The notes: generated from the letters alone by a model not told the origin. Positions 43,500 to 52,664 are shown, numbered from the stretch's first letter. The stretch is 64,000 nt of DNA from Frateuria_A sp051900415 (GCF_051900415.1 NZ_JBHZGL010000006.1:124001-188000), one strand, 5' to 3'. Numbers and translations are program-made.

Positions 43500-45869
43500 A
43501 TGCCCGCAACACTACGCATCCGCAAGGCCGCCGTGCTGGGCGCCGGCGTCATGGGCGCGCAGATCGCCGCGCACCTGACCAACGCCGGTGTCGAAACCGT
43601 GCTGTTCGACCTGCCCGCCAAGGAAGGGCCCAAGAGCGGGATCGCGCTCAAGGCCATCGAGAACCTGAAGAAGCTCTCGCCCGCGCCGCTGGCGGACAAG
43701 AATCTGGCCTCGGCGATCATCCCGGCCAACTACGACGAAGACCTCGACCACTTGAAGGAAGTCGACCTGGTCATCGAGGCGATCGCAGAACGGATGGACT
43801 GGAAGCTCGATCTCTACAAGAAGATCGCCTCGCACCTGTCGAAGACCGCGATCATTGCCTCCAACACGTCGGGCCTGTCGATCAACACGCTGGCCGAGGC
43901 GCTGCCGGAGGAAATGCGCCATCGCTTCTGCGGCGTGCACTTCTTCAACCCGCCGCGCTACATGCACCTGGTCGAGCTGATCCCGACCCGTCTTACCGAC
44001 GCCTCGGTGGTCGAAGGCCTCGAAGCGTTCCTCGCCACGACGGTCGGCAAGGGCGTGGTGATCGCCAAGGACACGCCGAACTTCATCGGCAACCGCATCG
44101 GCGTGTTCTCGATGCTGGCGACCATGCACCACACCGAACAGTTCAAGCTCGGCTTCGACACGGTCGATGCGCTGACCGGCCCGGCCATCGGCCGCCCGAA
44201 AAGCGCCACCTACCGCACCGCGGACGTGGTGGGCCTGGACACCATGGCGCACGTGATCAAGACCATGGGCGACACGCTCGCCGATGACCCGTGGCACAAG
44301 TACTTCAAGACGCCTGCGGTACTGCAGGGCCTGATCGACGCCGGCGCGCTGGGCCAGAAGACTGGCGCGGGCTTCTACAAGAAGGTCGGCAAGGACATCC
44401 TGGTCCTCGACCCGGCCAAGCGCGACTACGTGCCGTCCGAGCAGAAGGCATCGGACGAGGTCGCCGCCATCCTCGCCATCAAGGACCCGGCGGAAAAGTT
44501 CGCCAAGCTGCGTGCCTCTTCCGATCCACAGGCGCAGTTCCTGTGGGCGATCTTCCGCGACCTCTTCCACTACACCGCCTACCACCTGGCCGACATCGCC
44601 GACACTGCGCGCGACGTCGACTTCGCCATCCGCTGGGGCTACGGCTGGAAGCTCGGTCCGTTCGAGACCTGGCAGGCCGCCGGCTGGCAGCAGGTGGCGA
44701 ACTGGATCGCCGAGGACATCAAGGCGGGCAAGGCCATGAGCGACGCCCCGCTGCCCGCCTGGGTTATCGACGGACGCAACGGCGTGCACGGCAAGGAAGG
44801 CTCCTGGTCGGCCGCATCCAACAGCTACAAGCCGCGCTCGACGCATCCGGTCTACGCGCGCCAGCTCTTCCCCGACGCGATCCTGGGCGAGAAGTTCGAC
44901 CAGGGCACCACCGTGTGGGAGAACGACGGCGTGCGCCTGTGGACGCTGGGCGATGACGGCGTCGGCATCCTCTCGTTCAAGACCAAGATGCACACGGTCA
45001 ACGATCAGGTGCTCGACGGTATCCAGCACGCCATCGGTGTGGCGGAGGAAAAGCTCAAGGCGGTGGTCATCTGGCAGACCAGCGAGCCGTTCTCCGCCGG
45101 CGCCGATCTGAAGGGTGCGCTGGGTCTGCTCAAGGACGGCAAGTTCGACGCGTTCGAGTCGATGGTCGACAACTTCCAGCGCACCAGCATGCGCATCAAG
45201 CATTCGCTCGTCCCCGTGGTCGCCGCCGTACGCGGCCTGTGCCTGGGCGGCGGCTGCGAGTTCCAGATGCACTCGGCCCGCACCGTGGCCGCGCTGGAAA
45301 GCTACATCGGTCTGGTCGAGGCGGGCGTGGGTCTGCTGCCGGCCGGCGGCGGTTTGAAGGAACTGGCCGTGCGCGCCGCGCAGGCCAATCCGGCCGATCC
45401 GTTCGAGTCGCTGAAGAAGGTGTTCGAGACCGTGGCGATGGCCAAGGTGTCCGGCAGTGCGTTGGAAGCCAAGCAGTTGGGCCTGCTGCGCGATGCGGAC
45501 ATCGTGGTGTTCAACAGCTATGAACTGCTGCACGTGGCCAAATCGGTCGCCGCTGCGCTGGCCGAAAGCGGCTGGCGCCCGCCCCTGCCCGCCCGCGCGA
45601 TTCCGGTCGCCGGCGACACCGGCACGGCCACCTTCAAGGCCTCGCTGGTCAACCTGCAGGCTGGCTACTTCGCTTCCGAGCACGACGTGGCGATCGCCAG
45701 CCGCATTGCCGACACGCTTTGCGGCGGCGGCATCGAGCGCGGTTCGCTGGTCGACGAGGCATGGCTGCTCAAGCTCGAGCGCAAGCACTTCGTGGAACTG
45801 GCGAAGACTGAAAAGACCCTGGCCCGCATCGCCCACACCATGACCACCGGCAAGCCGCTGCGCAACTGA
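43500..45869 (+). CDS. fadN: FadN-type 3-hydroxyacyl-CoA dehydrogenase / enoyl-CoA hydratase
   Basis: A 789-aa bifunctional beta-oxidation enzyme with the dehydrogenase first and hydratase last, the order of Bacillus FadN rather than of E. coli FadB. NAD-binding motif AVLGAGVMGAQIAAHLTNAG; catalytic region CGVHFFNPPRYMHLVELIP; the hydratase/isomerase half has SAGADLKGAL (oxyanion hole) and RGLCLGGGCEFQMHS, then GLVEAGVGLLPAGGG carrying the acidic residue. It starts 79 bases after the regulator and is followed 76 bases later by fadA, so the two probably form an operon for fatty-acid degradation. Confidence 0.93.
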   Translation: MPATLRIRKAAVLGAGVMGAQIAAHLTNAGVETVLFDLPAKEGPKSGIALKAIENLKKLSPAPLADKNLASAIIPANYDEDLDHLKEVDLVIEAIAERMDWKLDLYKKIASHLSKTAIIASNTSGLSINTLAEALPEEMRHRFCGVHFFNPPRYMHLVELIPTRLTDASVVEGLEAFLATTVGKGVVIAKDTPNFIGNRIGVFSMLATMHHTEQFKLGFDTVDALTGPAIGRPKSATYRTADVVGLDTMAHVIKTMGDTLADDPWHKYFKTPAVLQGLIDAGALGQKTGAGFYKKVGKDILVLDPAKRDYVPSEQKASDEVAAILAIKDPAEKFAKLRASSDPQAQFLWAIFRDLFHYTAYHLADIADTARDVDFAIRWGYGWKLGPFETWQAAGWQQVANWIAEDIKAGKAMSDAPLPAWVIDGRNGVHGKEGSWSAASNSYKPRSTHPVYARQLFPDAILGEKFDQGTTVWENDGVRLWTLGDDGVGILSFKTKMHTVNDQVLDGIQHAIGVAEEKLKAVVIWQTSEPFSAGADLKGALGLLKDGKFDAFESMVDNFQRTSMRIKHSLVPVVAAVRGLCLGGGCEFQMHSARTVAALESYIGLVEAGVGLLPAGGGLKELAVRAAQANPADPFESLKKVFETVAMAKVSGSALEAKQLGLLRDADIVVFNSYELLHVAKSVAAALAESGWRPPLPARAIPVAGDTGTATFKASLVNLQAGYFASEHDVAIASRIADTLCGGGIERGSLVDEAWLLKLERKHFVELAKTEKTLARIAHTMTTGKPLRN

Positions 45870-45945
45870 TCCGCGCGACAAGCCCACGAACGCAAACCAC
45901 AACGCGTCGCCGCTTGAGACAAGCGCGACGCGACGGAGCAAAACG

Positions 45946-47151
45946 ATGACCAAGCAAATCCAGGACGCCTACATCGTCGCCGCCACCCGCACGCCGGTGG
46001 GCAAGGCGCCGCGCGGCGTATTCAGGAACACCCGCCCGGACGACATGCTCGCCCACGTGATCCGCGCCGTCATGGCGCAGGCGCCGGGCATCGACCCGCA
46101 CCGCATTGGCGACGCAGTGATCGGCTGCGCCATGCCCGAGGCCGAGCAAGGCATGAACGTGGCCCGCATCGGCGTGCTGCTGGCCGGCCTGCCGCACACC
46201 GTGCCGGGCGTGACCATCAACCGCTTCTGCTCCTCGGGGCTGCAGGCCGTGGCCTACGCCGCCGATGCCATTCGCCTCGGCGAAGCCGACCTGATGCTCG
46301 CCGGTGGCACCGAGAGCATGAGCATGGTGCCGATGATGGGCCACAAGGTCGCCATGAACCCGGCAATCTTCGACAACGAGCACATCGGCATTGCCTACGG
46401 CATGGGCATCACCGCCGAAAACGTCGCCAAGCAGTGGAAGGTCAGCCGCGAGGAGCAGGACGCCTTCGCCGCGCGCAGCCACGAGCGCGCGCTGGCCGCC
46501 CAGGCCGCCGGCGAGTTCAAGGACGAGATCACCCCGTTCCAGCTCGACGACCACTACCCGGACCTGGCCAACGACACGATCAGGACCGACAACCGCGTGA
46601 TCAGCCAGGACGAAGGCCCGCGCGCCGGCAGCACGCCCGACGTACTTGGCAAGCTGAAGCCCGTTTTCCGCAACGGCCAGTTCGGCGGCACCGTCACCGC
46701 GGGCAACTCCAGCCAGATGTCCGATGGCGCCGGCGCCGTGCTCATCGCCAGCGAAAAGGCGATCAAGGAATACAACCTGCAGCCGCTGGCCCGCTTCGTC
46801 GGCTTCGCGGTCGCCGGCGTTCCGCCGGAGGTGATGGGCATCGGCCCCAAGGAAGCCATTCCGCTGGCGCTCAAGCGCACCGGCATCAGCCGCGACCAAC
46901 TGGACTGGATCGAACTCAACGAGGCCTTCGCCGCCCAAGCGCTGGCGGTGATGAAGGATCTCGAACTCGACCCGTCCAAGGTCAATCCGCTGGGCGGCGC
47001 CATCGCGCTGGGCCATCCGCTCGGCGCCACCGGCGCCGTCCGCGTAGCCACGCTGGTGCACGGCCTGCGTCGCCACAAGCAGAAGTACGGCATGGTGACC
47101 ATGTGCATCGGCACCGGCATGGGCGCGGCGGGTATCTTCGAGGCGCTCTGA
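45946..47151 (+). CDS. fadA: Acetyl-CoA C-acyltransferase (thiolase)
   Basis: A 401-aa degradative thiolase, the last step of beta-oxidation. The nucleophilic Cys is in NRFCSSGLQAVAYAADAI, GGTESMSMVPMMGHK follows, and the second active-site region includes GHPLGATGAVR. The final motif is CIGTGMGAAGIFE with the second Cys. It starts at 45946 after CGGAGCAAAACG. Together with the FadN-type enzyme it makes a complete hydratase/dehydrogenase/thiolase module. An intrinsic terminator lies about 120 bases downstream. Confidence 0.95.
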   Translation: MTKQIQDAYIVAATRTPVGKAPRGVFRNTRPDDMLAHVIRAVMAQAPGIDPHRIGDAVIGCAMPEAEQGMNVARIGVLLAGLPHTVPGVTINRFCSSGLQAVAYAADAIRLGEADLMLAGGTESMSMVPMMGHKVAMNPAIFDNEHIGIAYGMGITAENVAKQWKVSREEQDAFAARSHERALAAQAAGEFKDEITPFQLDDHYPDLANDTIRTDNRVISQDEGPRAGSTPDVLGKLKPVFRNGQFGGTVTAGNSSQMSDGAGAVLIASEKAIKEYNLQPLARFVGFAVAGVPPEVMGIGPKEAIPLALKRTGISRDQLDWIELNEAFAAQALAVMKDLELDPSKVNPLGGAIALGHPLGATGAVRVATLVHGLRRHKQKYGMVTMCIGTGMGAAGIFEAL

Positions 47152-47247
47152 CGGCATCGCTCCTCCCGTGAAACGGAGGAGTACGCATCGTTTGCAGGCA
47201 CGCTCTCGGCGCGGCCGCCAGCGGGCGATCATCCGATCAGACGGCCA

Positions 47248-47272
47248 GGTCGCGCCCAAGGGCGCTCCTACA
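47248..47272. repeat. Single GGTCGCGCCC-CGCTCCTACA repeat
   Basis: One copy of the same palindrome family as the perfect pair at 24372-24446 (25 bases matching one arm). It lies just upstream of the fadA terminator. Confidence 0.75.
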
Positions 47273-47277
47273 AAAAA

Positions 47278-47305
47278 GCCAGCGCCTTCCGGCGCTGGCT
47301 TTTTG
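47278..47305. terminator. Intrinsic terminator after fadA, probably bidirectional
   Basis: A 9-base GC stem, GCCAGCGCC (47278-47286) with GGCGCTGGC (47291-47299) and a TTCC loop, is followed by TTTTTG on the plus strand and preceded by AAAAAA, which becomes a T run on the minus strand. It fits both fadA and the small protein ending at 47340. Confidence 0.88.
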
Positions 47306-47339
47306 TTTCGCCGGACGCTTCAGCGCCCGACTTGGGGCC

Positions 47340-47723
47340 TTACTGCTGGCCCGCGGCGGTCGCCTGGCCGTCGAAGTCCACCTTGATGCCGCGGCCCACG
47401 ACCACCGGCACGTTCAGGTGCTTGGCGACCGGCTGGCCGTTCTCCGACAGCGTCACCGTGTAGACGCCCACCGGCAGCTCGCGGATCGCGTAACGGCCCT
47501 TTTCGTCGACTTTCACTTCGCGCTGGGTGCCGTTGGTGGTGCTCTTGGCCAGCACGCTGCTGCCGGCCGGCGCGTTGCCGAACACCTTGCCCGCAGTGGC
47601 CTGCGCGTAGACCGCAGCGGAACCTGCCATGCCGAAGGCCGCGACGGCTGCCGCCATCACGAAAGCCCGCACGGACTGGCCACGACGCGTCGAACCCGTT
47701 TTGATCGAGTGGAGGTTCTTCAT
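47340..47723 (-). CDS. Small exported carboxypeptidase-regulatory-like protein (copy 1)
   Basis: A 127-aa exported protein. Signal peptide: TRRGQSVRAFVMAAAVAAF to AAVYAQA. The rest is a single beta-sandwich of the carboxypeptidase-regulatory (CarbopepD_reg/Oar N-terminal) type: TAGKVFGNAPAGSSVLAKS, KVDEKGRYAIRELPVGVYTVTLSENGQ, and VVVGRGIKVDFDG. Such domains usually form the N-terminus of TonB-dependent receptors; here one stands alone without plug or barrel. The start at 47723 is well placed within ATGAAGAACC. A paralogue with the same layout lies at 48088-48474. Function is unknown; a periplasmic or surface-located partner protein is plausible. Confidence 0.82.
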   Translation of the reverse strand: MKNLHSIKTGSTRRGQSVRAFVMAAAVAAFGMAGSAAVYAQATAGKVFGNAPAGSSVLAKSTTNGTQREVKVDEKGRYAIRELPVGVYTVTLSENGQPVAKHLNVPVVVGRGIKVDFDGQATAAGQQ

Positions 47724-48087
47724 GGTTTTTCCTTGTTTTCGTCTTCGATGTGGGGAAACCCGTGTGCCGCCAGGGGTTTGGCGTTGCGCCCACGGATCAT
47801 GCCGATGGCTTAACGCCAACGGCCGTCGCGCACGGGACGTTCAGCCTTCGTGCGGACGCGCGCAGCGTACCTGATGCCGGGACGACGACGAAGGGTCAAA
47901 AGTCATTTGCGCTACCGATTCGACAAAGCGCCATCGGCCTGGCCGTGGCGCGCGCTACGGAAACCGCGAATGAAGAGATCTGTCGCCGCGACATCGCGTC
48001 AAAAACGAAGCGCCCGGCGCCTGCCGGCACCGGGCGCTTGCCGATGGAACTCACGATGGCGGGCCGTACCGCTCGCCCTCTATCGCA
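47724..48087 (-). promoter_or_regulatory. Upstream region of the copy 1 small protein with shared blocks
   Basis: This 364-base region holds two blocks that recur upstream of copy 2. A leader block lies at 47745-47782; its last 14 bases (GCCAGGGGTTTGGC, plus-strand reading) are identical and can fold. A 15-base block lies at 47892-47906 (AGGGTCAAAAGTCAT), 13 of 15 identical to the copy at 48670-48684. Such blocks could be a common promoter element and a 5'-leader structure. The terminator of copy 2 also lies here (48008-48039). Confidence 0.6.
48008..48039 (-). terminator. Intrinsic terminator of the copy 2 small protein
   Basis: Arms AAGCGCCCGG (48008-48017) and CCGGGCGCTT (48030-48039) pair over 10 bases. 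On the minus strand the hairpin is followed by CGTTTTTG, so it ends the transcript of the gene at 48088-48474. Confidence 0.85.
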
Positions 48088-48474
48088 CTAGTTGGCGGCC
48101 AGCTCCGAGCACCGTCCATAGGCACACTCCATATCCACCCGCGAACCGCGGTCCACGTACACCTGCACGCTGGGATGCTGGGCGCGCGGCTGGCCGTGAT
48201 CGAGCACGGTGACGGTGTAGATGCCTATCGGCAGCCAGCCGACCTGGTAGCGGCCCTTGGCGTTGACGGGAATCGTGCGGCTGATGCCGAACTCGGCACT
48301 GGCCACCTGGACGGTCGAACCGACCGGCGCGTGACCGAAGACCCTGCCTGTGGTCACCGCGGCCTGCGCGGCACCGGCGCCCGCGGCGCAGATACCAACG
48401 ACAGCGACCAGTGCCAACTTCCGTGCCAGCGAGTGGCGGGATGCGTCCGGATGAATCGAGAAGGATGCGTTCAT
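48088..48474 (-). CDS. Small exported carboxypeptidase-regulatory-like protein (copy 2)
   Basis: A 128-aa exported protein paralogous to the one at 47340-47723. The signal peptide (ARKLALVAVVGICAAGAGAAQAA) is followed by the same single domain: VTTGRVFGHAPVGSTVQVASA, TIPVNAKGRYQVGWLPIGIYTVTVLDHGQPR and VQVYVDRGSRVDMEC. Two cysteines near the C-terminus (MECAYGRCSEL) are absent in copy 1 and could form a disulfide. The start at 48474 follows CAGGTATCCCC. It has its own terminator, so each copy is a separate transcription unit despite the shared upstream blocks. Confidence 0.8.
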   Translation of the reverse strand: MNASFSIHPDASRHSLARKLALVAVVGICAAGAGAAQAAVTTGRVFGHAPVGSTVQVASAEFGISRTIPVNAKGRYQVGWLPIGIYTVTVLDHGQPRAQHPSVQVYVDRGSRVDMECAYGRCSELAAN

Positions 48475-48804
48475 GGGGATACCTGCTCTCATCGACGTGG
48501 AGGACCCACGAGCAGCCAGGGGTTTGGCAAGCTCATGAGGGTTCGGACGGACCGCCTGCCACACGCACGGCTGATCGCCTGCAGCAGGCACCGCCCATGG
48601 CCTTCCGATCGATGACGACGCCATCCATCAGACGGCGCGAGCAGCCTATTCCGACCATGGACCTCGTCGAGGGCCAAAGGTCATGTTTCAGCCGAAAATG
48701 GTGTCGAGGTTTCATCGACGCGTGCGCTATCGTCCGCCCCGTCCACGAAGAAAAAAAGGCCCCGCGTCGCGGGGCCTTTTTCACTTTGCAGGCTTCGAAG
48801 CGAA
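48475..48804 (-). promoter_or_regulatory. Upstream region of the copy 2 small protein with shared blocks
   Basis: The leader block at 48492-48528 shows TCGACGTGG near its start and the same 14-base GCCAGGGGTTTGGC end as copy 1. The 15-base block AGGGCCAAAGGTCAT lies at 48670-48684. Their spacing to the start codons differs by about 27 bases between the copies, so they are likely separate elements. The rest of the 330 bases holds the aminopeptidase terminator and no gene. Confidence 0.6.
48758..48782 (-). terminator. Intrinsic terminator after the M1 aminopeptidase
   Basis: A 9-base stem, GGCCCCGCG and CGCGGGGCC (48758-48776), has T runs on both sides: TTTTTT on the plus strand and, on the minus strand, TTTTTTT from the A run at 48751-48757. 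It ends the minus-strand aminopeptidase transcript. Confidence 0.88.
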
Positions 48805-51450
48805 TCAGCCGGCGTGCTTGTCCAGCCACGCATCGATTTCGGGCAGGCGGTCCTCGCGGATCATCATGCGGTACTTGATGTTCGCCACCACCTGTTCGGC
48901 CACGCGGCGGGAGGTCGGCGCGATGTACTTCTGCGCGTAGTCCTGGATCTTCTGGATCATCTCCGGCTTGGTCGAGCTCGCGCCCAGCACCGGGTAGTAG
49001 CGGCTGCTGGAGGTCGAATCGACCAGCTTGTTGACCTGTTCGCGATGCGCCACGGCAAAGTCGAACGCCATCTCCGGATGCTGGTAGCCAACGGCGCGGA
49101 TCATGCCCGCGCTGTTGGTGGCGCCCGGCTCGTCGGTAAGCGCCAGGTTCAGCGCACGCTGCGCCAGCGCATCGTTCTCGGGAATCGAGAGCATACTGTA
49201 GAGCTGGTCCTTGATCAGCGGCGTGGTTTCAGCCTTGGCTTTCGCGTGCAGCTGATCCCAGGTCGCCGGATCGGCCTTCTGCGCAACGATCGCGGTGATG
49301 GTCTTGCGCAGCGCCACCGGCACCGCATCCGGATTGGTCTTCTGTGCGGCGAAGCGGCGACGGGCCTCGTTGATGACCTGCTCATCGCCCAGGTCCGCCA
49401 TCACCGCGATCAGCGACTGGCGCAGATTGGCGGTCGGCGCGCTCTCGCCGGCCTTGGCCTCCCAGCCGATCTTTGCGAACACCGGCTGCAACTGGCCCAG
49501 CGCGAACGTGCGCAGGCGCTGCTGGCGAGCCTGGTCGCCGCGGTAGTAGTTGTCCAGCGCCGACAGGTAGCCGGCCACCTCCGACCACACCTGCGGATCG
49601 GCATCGGCCGGGGTCGCGGTAATCAGCGCCAGCACGTTGGAGACCGGCTCGTTGCCGGCCATGCCCAGCGCCCAGGTGTCGCCCAGCAGGCCAAGCTGGT
49701 CGATCGGCGCCAGCTTGGCGAACTGACCCTTCAGGGCATCGAAATTATTCTGCGCGTAGAGCGTGCGGTAGTAGCCGGTCTGGCCGGCGTTGACGAGCAC
49801 CGGCCCGCAGCCGGGCACGGTCAGCGTGGCCTTGCCGTCGACCACGGTGCGCACCGTCTCGCCGCCGACCGTCTTGGCGATCACCGGCACGTGCCAGCGC
49901 AACGGCTGCTTGTTCGGCCGGTCGCGGGTGAACTCGCCCTGGCGCAGCGCGATGGTGGTCTTGCCGTTGGAGCACGCCGCCGCGCGCACCTCGATCATCG
50001 GAATGCCCGGCTGCAGCGTGAAGTCATGCGCGATCTGCGTGATCGGCTTGCCGGCCGCGGCCTGCACGGACTTCCACAGGTCATCGGACACCGTGTTGCC
50101 GTACGCGTGCGCCTTGATGTAGTTGCGCACGCCGGTGCGCCAGGCGTCCTCGCCCACGTAGCCTTCCAGCATGTGGATCACTGCCTCGCCCTTGGAGTAG
50201 GTGATCGCATCGAACGCCTGGCTGGCCTGCTCCACCGTCTCCACGTGTTGCACCACCGGGTGCGTGGTGACGACCGAGTCCTGCCCCATCGCGCCTTCGC
50301 GCACGCCGACCGCATCGAGGTCGGTGTGCCATTCCGGGTGCAACTTGTGCGTGGTGCGCGCGGCCATCCACGAGGCAAAACCCTCGTTGAGCCACAGGTC
50401 GTCCCACCAGTTCATCGTCACCAGGTCACCGAACCACTGGTGCGCCATCTCGTGGGCGGCCACATTGAACACACGCTCTTTGTCCCGCTGCGTGGAGATG
50501 TGCGGGTTCATCAGCAGCGAATATTCGAACGTGAAGATCGCGCCCCAGTTCTCCATCGCCGAGAAGAACTGGCTCTTGCCCGGCGCCGCGATGTTGTCCA
50601 GCTTCGGCAGCGGGTACGGCACGCCGAAGTAGTCGTTGTATTCCTTCAGCACGAGCTTGGACGAATCCAGCGCGAACTGCGCCTGGTCGATCATGCCTTT
50701 CTGCGTGATCACGCCAATCTCGGTGCCCTCGGCGTTCAGCGTGGCACGCTCGAAGTCGCCCAGGCCGAAGAACAGCAGGTAGGTCGACATCTTCGGCGAC
50801 TGTCCGAAGTGCACCTCGGTCATCCCGTTGCCGAGATCCTTCTTCGAAGCGATCGGCATGTTGCTCACCGCCATCTCGCCGTTGGGCACGTTGGCGGTGA
50901 GGGTGAAGGTCGCCTTGTAGTTCGGCTCGTCCCACGAGGGGATGAAGCGGCGCGCGTCCGAGTTCTCGAACTGCGTGTACAGCGCGCGCTTCTTGCCGGC
51001 CTTGGTGTCGTAGTCCAGCGCGAAGATGCCGTTGGCCTGCGTGCCGATCTTGCCGGCGTAGGTCATCGCCAGGCGGTAGGTGCCGGCCGGGATCGGATGA
51101 TCGAAGGTGAAGGTGGCGGTCTGCGCCTTCTCATCCACCGCAATCTTCGGCGCAGCGAACGCCATCTTGCCCTTCTCCGCCGTCAGCGACGCCTTGGAGA
51201 AGGTCAGGTCCGCGGCATTGAGCACGATCGAGCTGGTCGGCTTGTTCACCGTCAGCGTGATCGTCACCTGGCCATCGAAGGAAAGCTTGTCCGCATGCGG
51301 CGTCACCGCCACGTCATAGTGCGAAGGCACCACGCCACGCGGCAACTGCGTCGTCGCCTCCCGCACCTCGGCCGCCGAAGCGGCACCCAGCGGAGCCATG
51401 GTGAACCCGGCCAGGGCCAGGCAGATTGCGGTGGAGAGATGACGGCGCAT
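48805..51450 (-). CDS. Exported M1-family aminopeptidase
   Basis: An 881-aa zinc aminopeptidase of family M1 with a signal peptide (LSTAICLALAGF to ASAAE). The substrate-binding exopeptidase motif is SAMENWG, and the zinc-binding and catalytic motif is HEMAHQWFGDLVTMNWWDDLWLNEGFA (HExxH-18-E). The N-terminal beta-domain has RFIPSWDEPNYKATF. The C-terminal third is the ERAP1-like helical domain. It starts at 51450, where AAGGAC precedes the ATG. It probably trims peptides in the periplasm for nutrition. It resembles Xanthomonad exported enzymes more than cytosolic PepN. Confidence 0.93.
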   Translation of the reverse strand: MRRHLSTAICLALAGFTMAPLGAASAAEVREATTQLPRGVVPSHYDVAVTPHADKLSFDGQVTITLTVNKPTSSIVLNAADLTFSKASLTAEKGKMAFAAPKIAVDEKAQTATFTFDHPIPAGTYRLAMTYAGKIGTQANGIFALDYDTKAGKKRALYTQFENSDARRFIPSWDEPNYKATFTLTANVPNGEMAVSNMPIASKKDLGNGMTEVHFGQSPKMSTYLLFFGLGDFERATLNAEGTEIGVITQKGMIDQAQFALDSSKLVLKEYNDYFGVPYPLPKLDNIAAPGKSQFFSAMENWGAIFTFEYSLLMNPHISTQRDKERVFNVAAHEMAHQWFGDLVTMNWWDDLWLNEGFASWMAARTTHKLHPEWHTDLDAVGVREGAMGQDSVVTTHPVVQHVETVEQASQAFDAITYSKGEAVIHMLEGYVGEDAWRTGVRNYIKAHAYGNTVSDDLWKSVQAAAGKPITQIAHDFTLQPGIPMIEVRAAACSNGKTTIALRQGEFTRDRPNKQPLRWHVPVIAKTVGGETVRTVVDGKATLTVPGCGPVLVNAGQTGYYRTLYAQNNFDALKGQFAKLAPIDQLGLLGDTWALGMAGNEPVSNVLALITATPADADPQVWSEVAGYLSALDNYYRGDQARQQRLRTFALGQLQPVFAKIGWEAKAGESAPTANLRQSLIAVMADLGDEQVINEARRRFAAQKTNPDAVPVALRKTITAIVAQKADPATWDQLHAKAKAETTPLIKDQLYSMLSIPENDALAQRALNLALTDEPGATNSAGMIRAVGYQHPEMAFDFAVAHREQVNKLVDSTSSSRYYPVLGASSTKPEMIQKIQDYAQKYIAPTSRRVAEQVVANIKYRMMIREDRLPEIDAWLDKHAG

Positions 51451-51637
51451 AGGGGTCCTTGTGGGCAGAACTGACGCACGGGCGGCACGAAGGCGGCCCT
51501 GCAGACAGGGGTTGGATAGCCCCGCGAGTTTTGCCCGGGCGACCGCCGTTGGACACCGCCGGAAGTCATGGATCGCGACTGTTGCGCTGGCATGGGCACC
51601 AGGACCCGAACAAGCGCTGTCCGCGGGCGAAACTCGC

Positions 51638-52087
51638 CTAAAGGTCGCCCAGAAGTTGCGGCCGATGCTCGCGAAGCCATGCCTCGGTGTGCTGCAGCAG
51701 GTTCGTGGATTCGTCCATGCAGGAAGCAAGCGTCGCCTCCGTCACGGGGTCGCCTTCGTAGTCGTTGATGTTTCGGCGCTTTCGCAGCGCGTCGAGCACG
51801 ATGACGGTCTGCCTGGGAGCCGCCATGGTCAGCGTGAGGCACTGGATCGAGGTCTGGTGATGCCCGGGCTGGCTGGTCGGCGTGCGGTATCCGTTGGCCC
51901 ACAGACCCAGAATCGCGCACTGCATGATGCATTTGTACGCGGCATCGGAACGGTTGTCCGGGCTCACCGCCTCAACCCCGGCATCGGCAAGGTCGCGCCG
52001 CGCCGCAGCCAGCAGCTTACGCACGTCAATGGCGTCAGGCGTAAAGGTCTGCAGGCGACGGATCGCCAGCAAGTTTTGCAAGGTCAT
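51638..52087 (-). CDS. HEPN-domain protein, putative toxin/effector of an MNT-HEPN pair
   Basis: A 149-aa mostly helical protein. The N-terminal MTLQNLLAIRRLQTFTPDAIDVRKLLAAARRDLAD and the DAAYKCIMQCAILGLWANGYR helix place it in the HEPN superfamily next to MNT nucleotidyltransferases. The usual Rx4-6H site is not evident; instead there is RKRRNINDYEG at 102-112, a variant seen in relatives of this partner family. It overlaps the MNT gene by 53 bases. HEPN partners are often RNases inhibited by AMPylation by the MNT. Whether this one is an active nuclease is unknown. Its ribosome-site context repeats at 53400. Confidence 0.78.
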   Translation of the reverse strand: MTLQNLLAIRRLQTFTPDAIDVRKLLAAARRDLADAGVEAVSPDNRSDAAYKCIMQCAILGLWANGYRTPTSQPGHHQTSIQCLTLTMAAPRQTVIVLDALRKRRNINDYEGDPVTEATLASCMDESTNLLQHTEAWLREHRPQLLGDL

Positions 52088-52664
52088 CCTTTCCCCCGAT
52101 CAAAAAAACATGCGGCTGCGCCAGCACGCGGCCCAGGAAGGGATCGGCGCGCCGGCTGCGCTCGCGGAACTCCTCCGGCGAGTAGAGCACGGGACTTATC
52201 TCTCGCTGCAGGGTTTCGTGGATCGGGTACAGGCCGCGCACGAGTTCGGAAAAACCCACGGCGCCGACCACCAGCACGTCGATGTCGCTGCCTTCGTTCT
52301 GCGTGCCGCGCGCGACCGATCCAAACAGGATCGCAAGCTCGACACGATTGCCCAACGCCGCGAGCGCCCCCTGCAGGGCCGGCACCGTTCCATGCGTCTT
52401 GCGGAACAGCGACGCCAGATCCTCGAACACCGGGCAGCCTGGGTTCGCCTGGTAACGGACCTGGTTGCCCTGTTGGCTACGCGTCAACAGTCCCGCTTGG
52501 GAAAGCCGGTCCAATTCGCGCCCGAGCGTTCCGGCATGCGTATTCGTCAGGCGCGCCAGTTCGCGCAGATGGAACGTCTGCCCCGGCTTCAGCAGCAGCT
52601 GCGCCAGGGCCCGTTGCCTTGTGGCGGGGAATAGCAGGTCCATCAGACCAAAATTGTTGCTCAT
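52035..52664 (-). CDS. MNT nucleotidyltransferase with N-terminal winged HTH
   Basis: A 209-aa protein. The first 75 residues form a winged-helix domain (TRQRALAQLLLKPGQTFHLRELARLTNTHAGTLGRELDRLSQAGLLTR). It is followed by a minimal nucleotidyltransferase domain with GSVARG at 115-120 and the two metal Asps in SDID at 126-129. This is the antitoxin/modifier side of MNT-HEPN modules, with its own DNA-binding domain for autoregulation. Two copies of GTTGC-N7-GCAAC lie over and just before its ATG (52656-52693), fitting that. It precedes the HEPN gene, with 53 bases of overlap. Confidence 0.82.
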   Translation of the reverse strand: MSNNFGLMDLLFPATRQRALAQLLLKPGQTFHLRELARLTNTHAGTLGRELDRLSQAGLLTRSQQGNQVRYQANPGCPVFEDLASLFRKTHGTVPALQGALAALGNRVELAILFGSVARGTQNEGSDIDVLVVGAVGFSELVRGLYPIHETLQREISPVLYSPEEFRERSRRADPFLGRVLAQPHVFLIGGKDDLAKLAGDPSPADLYA

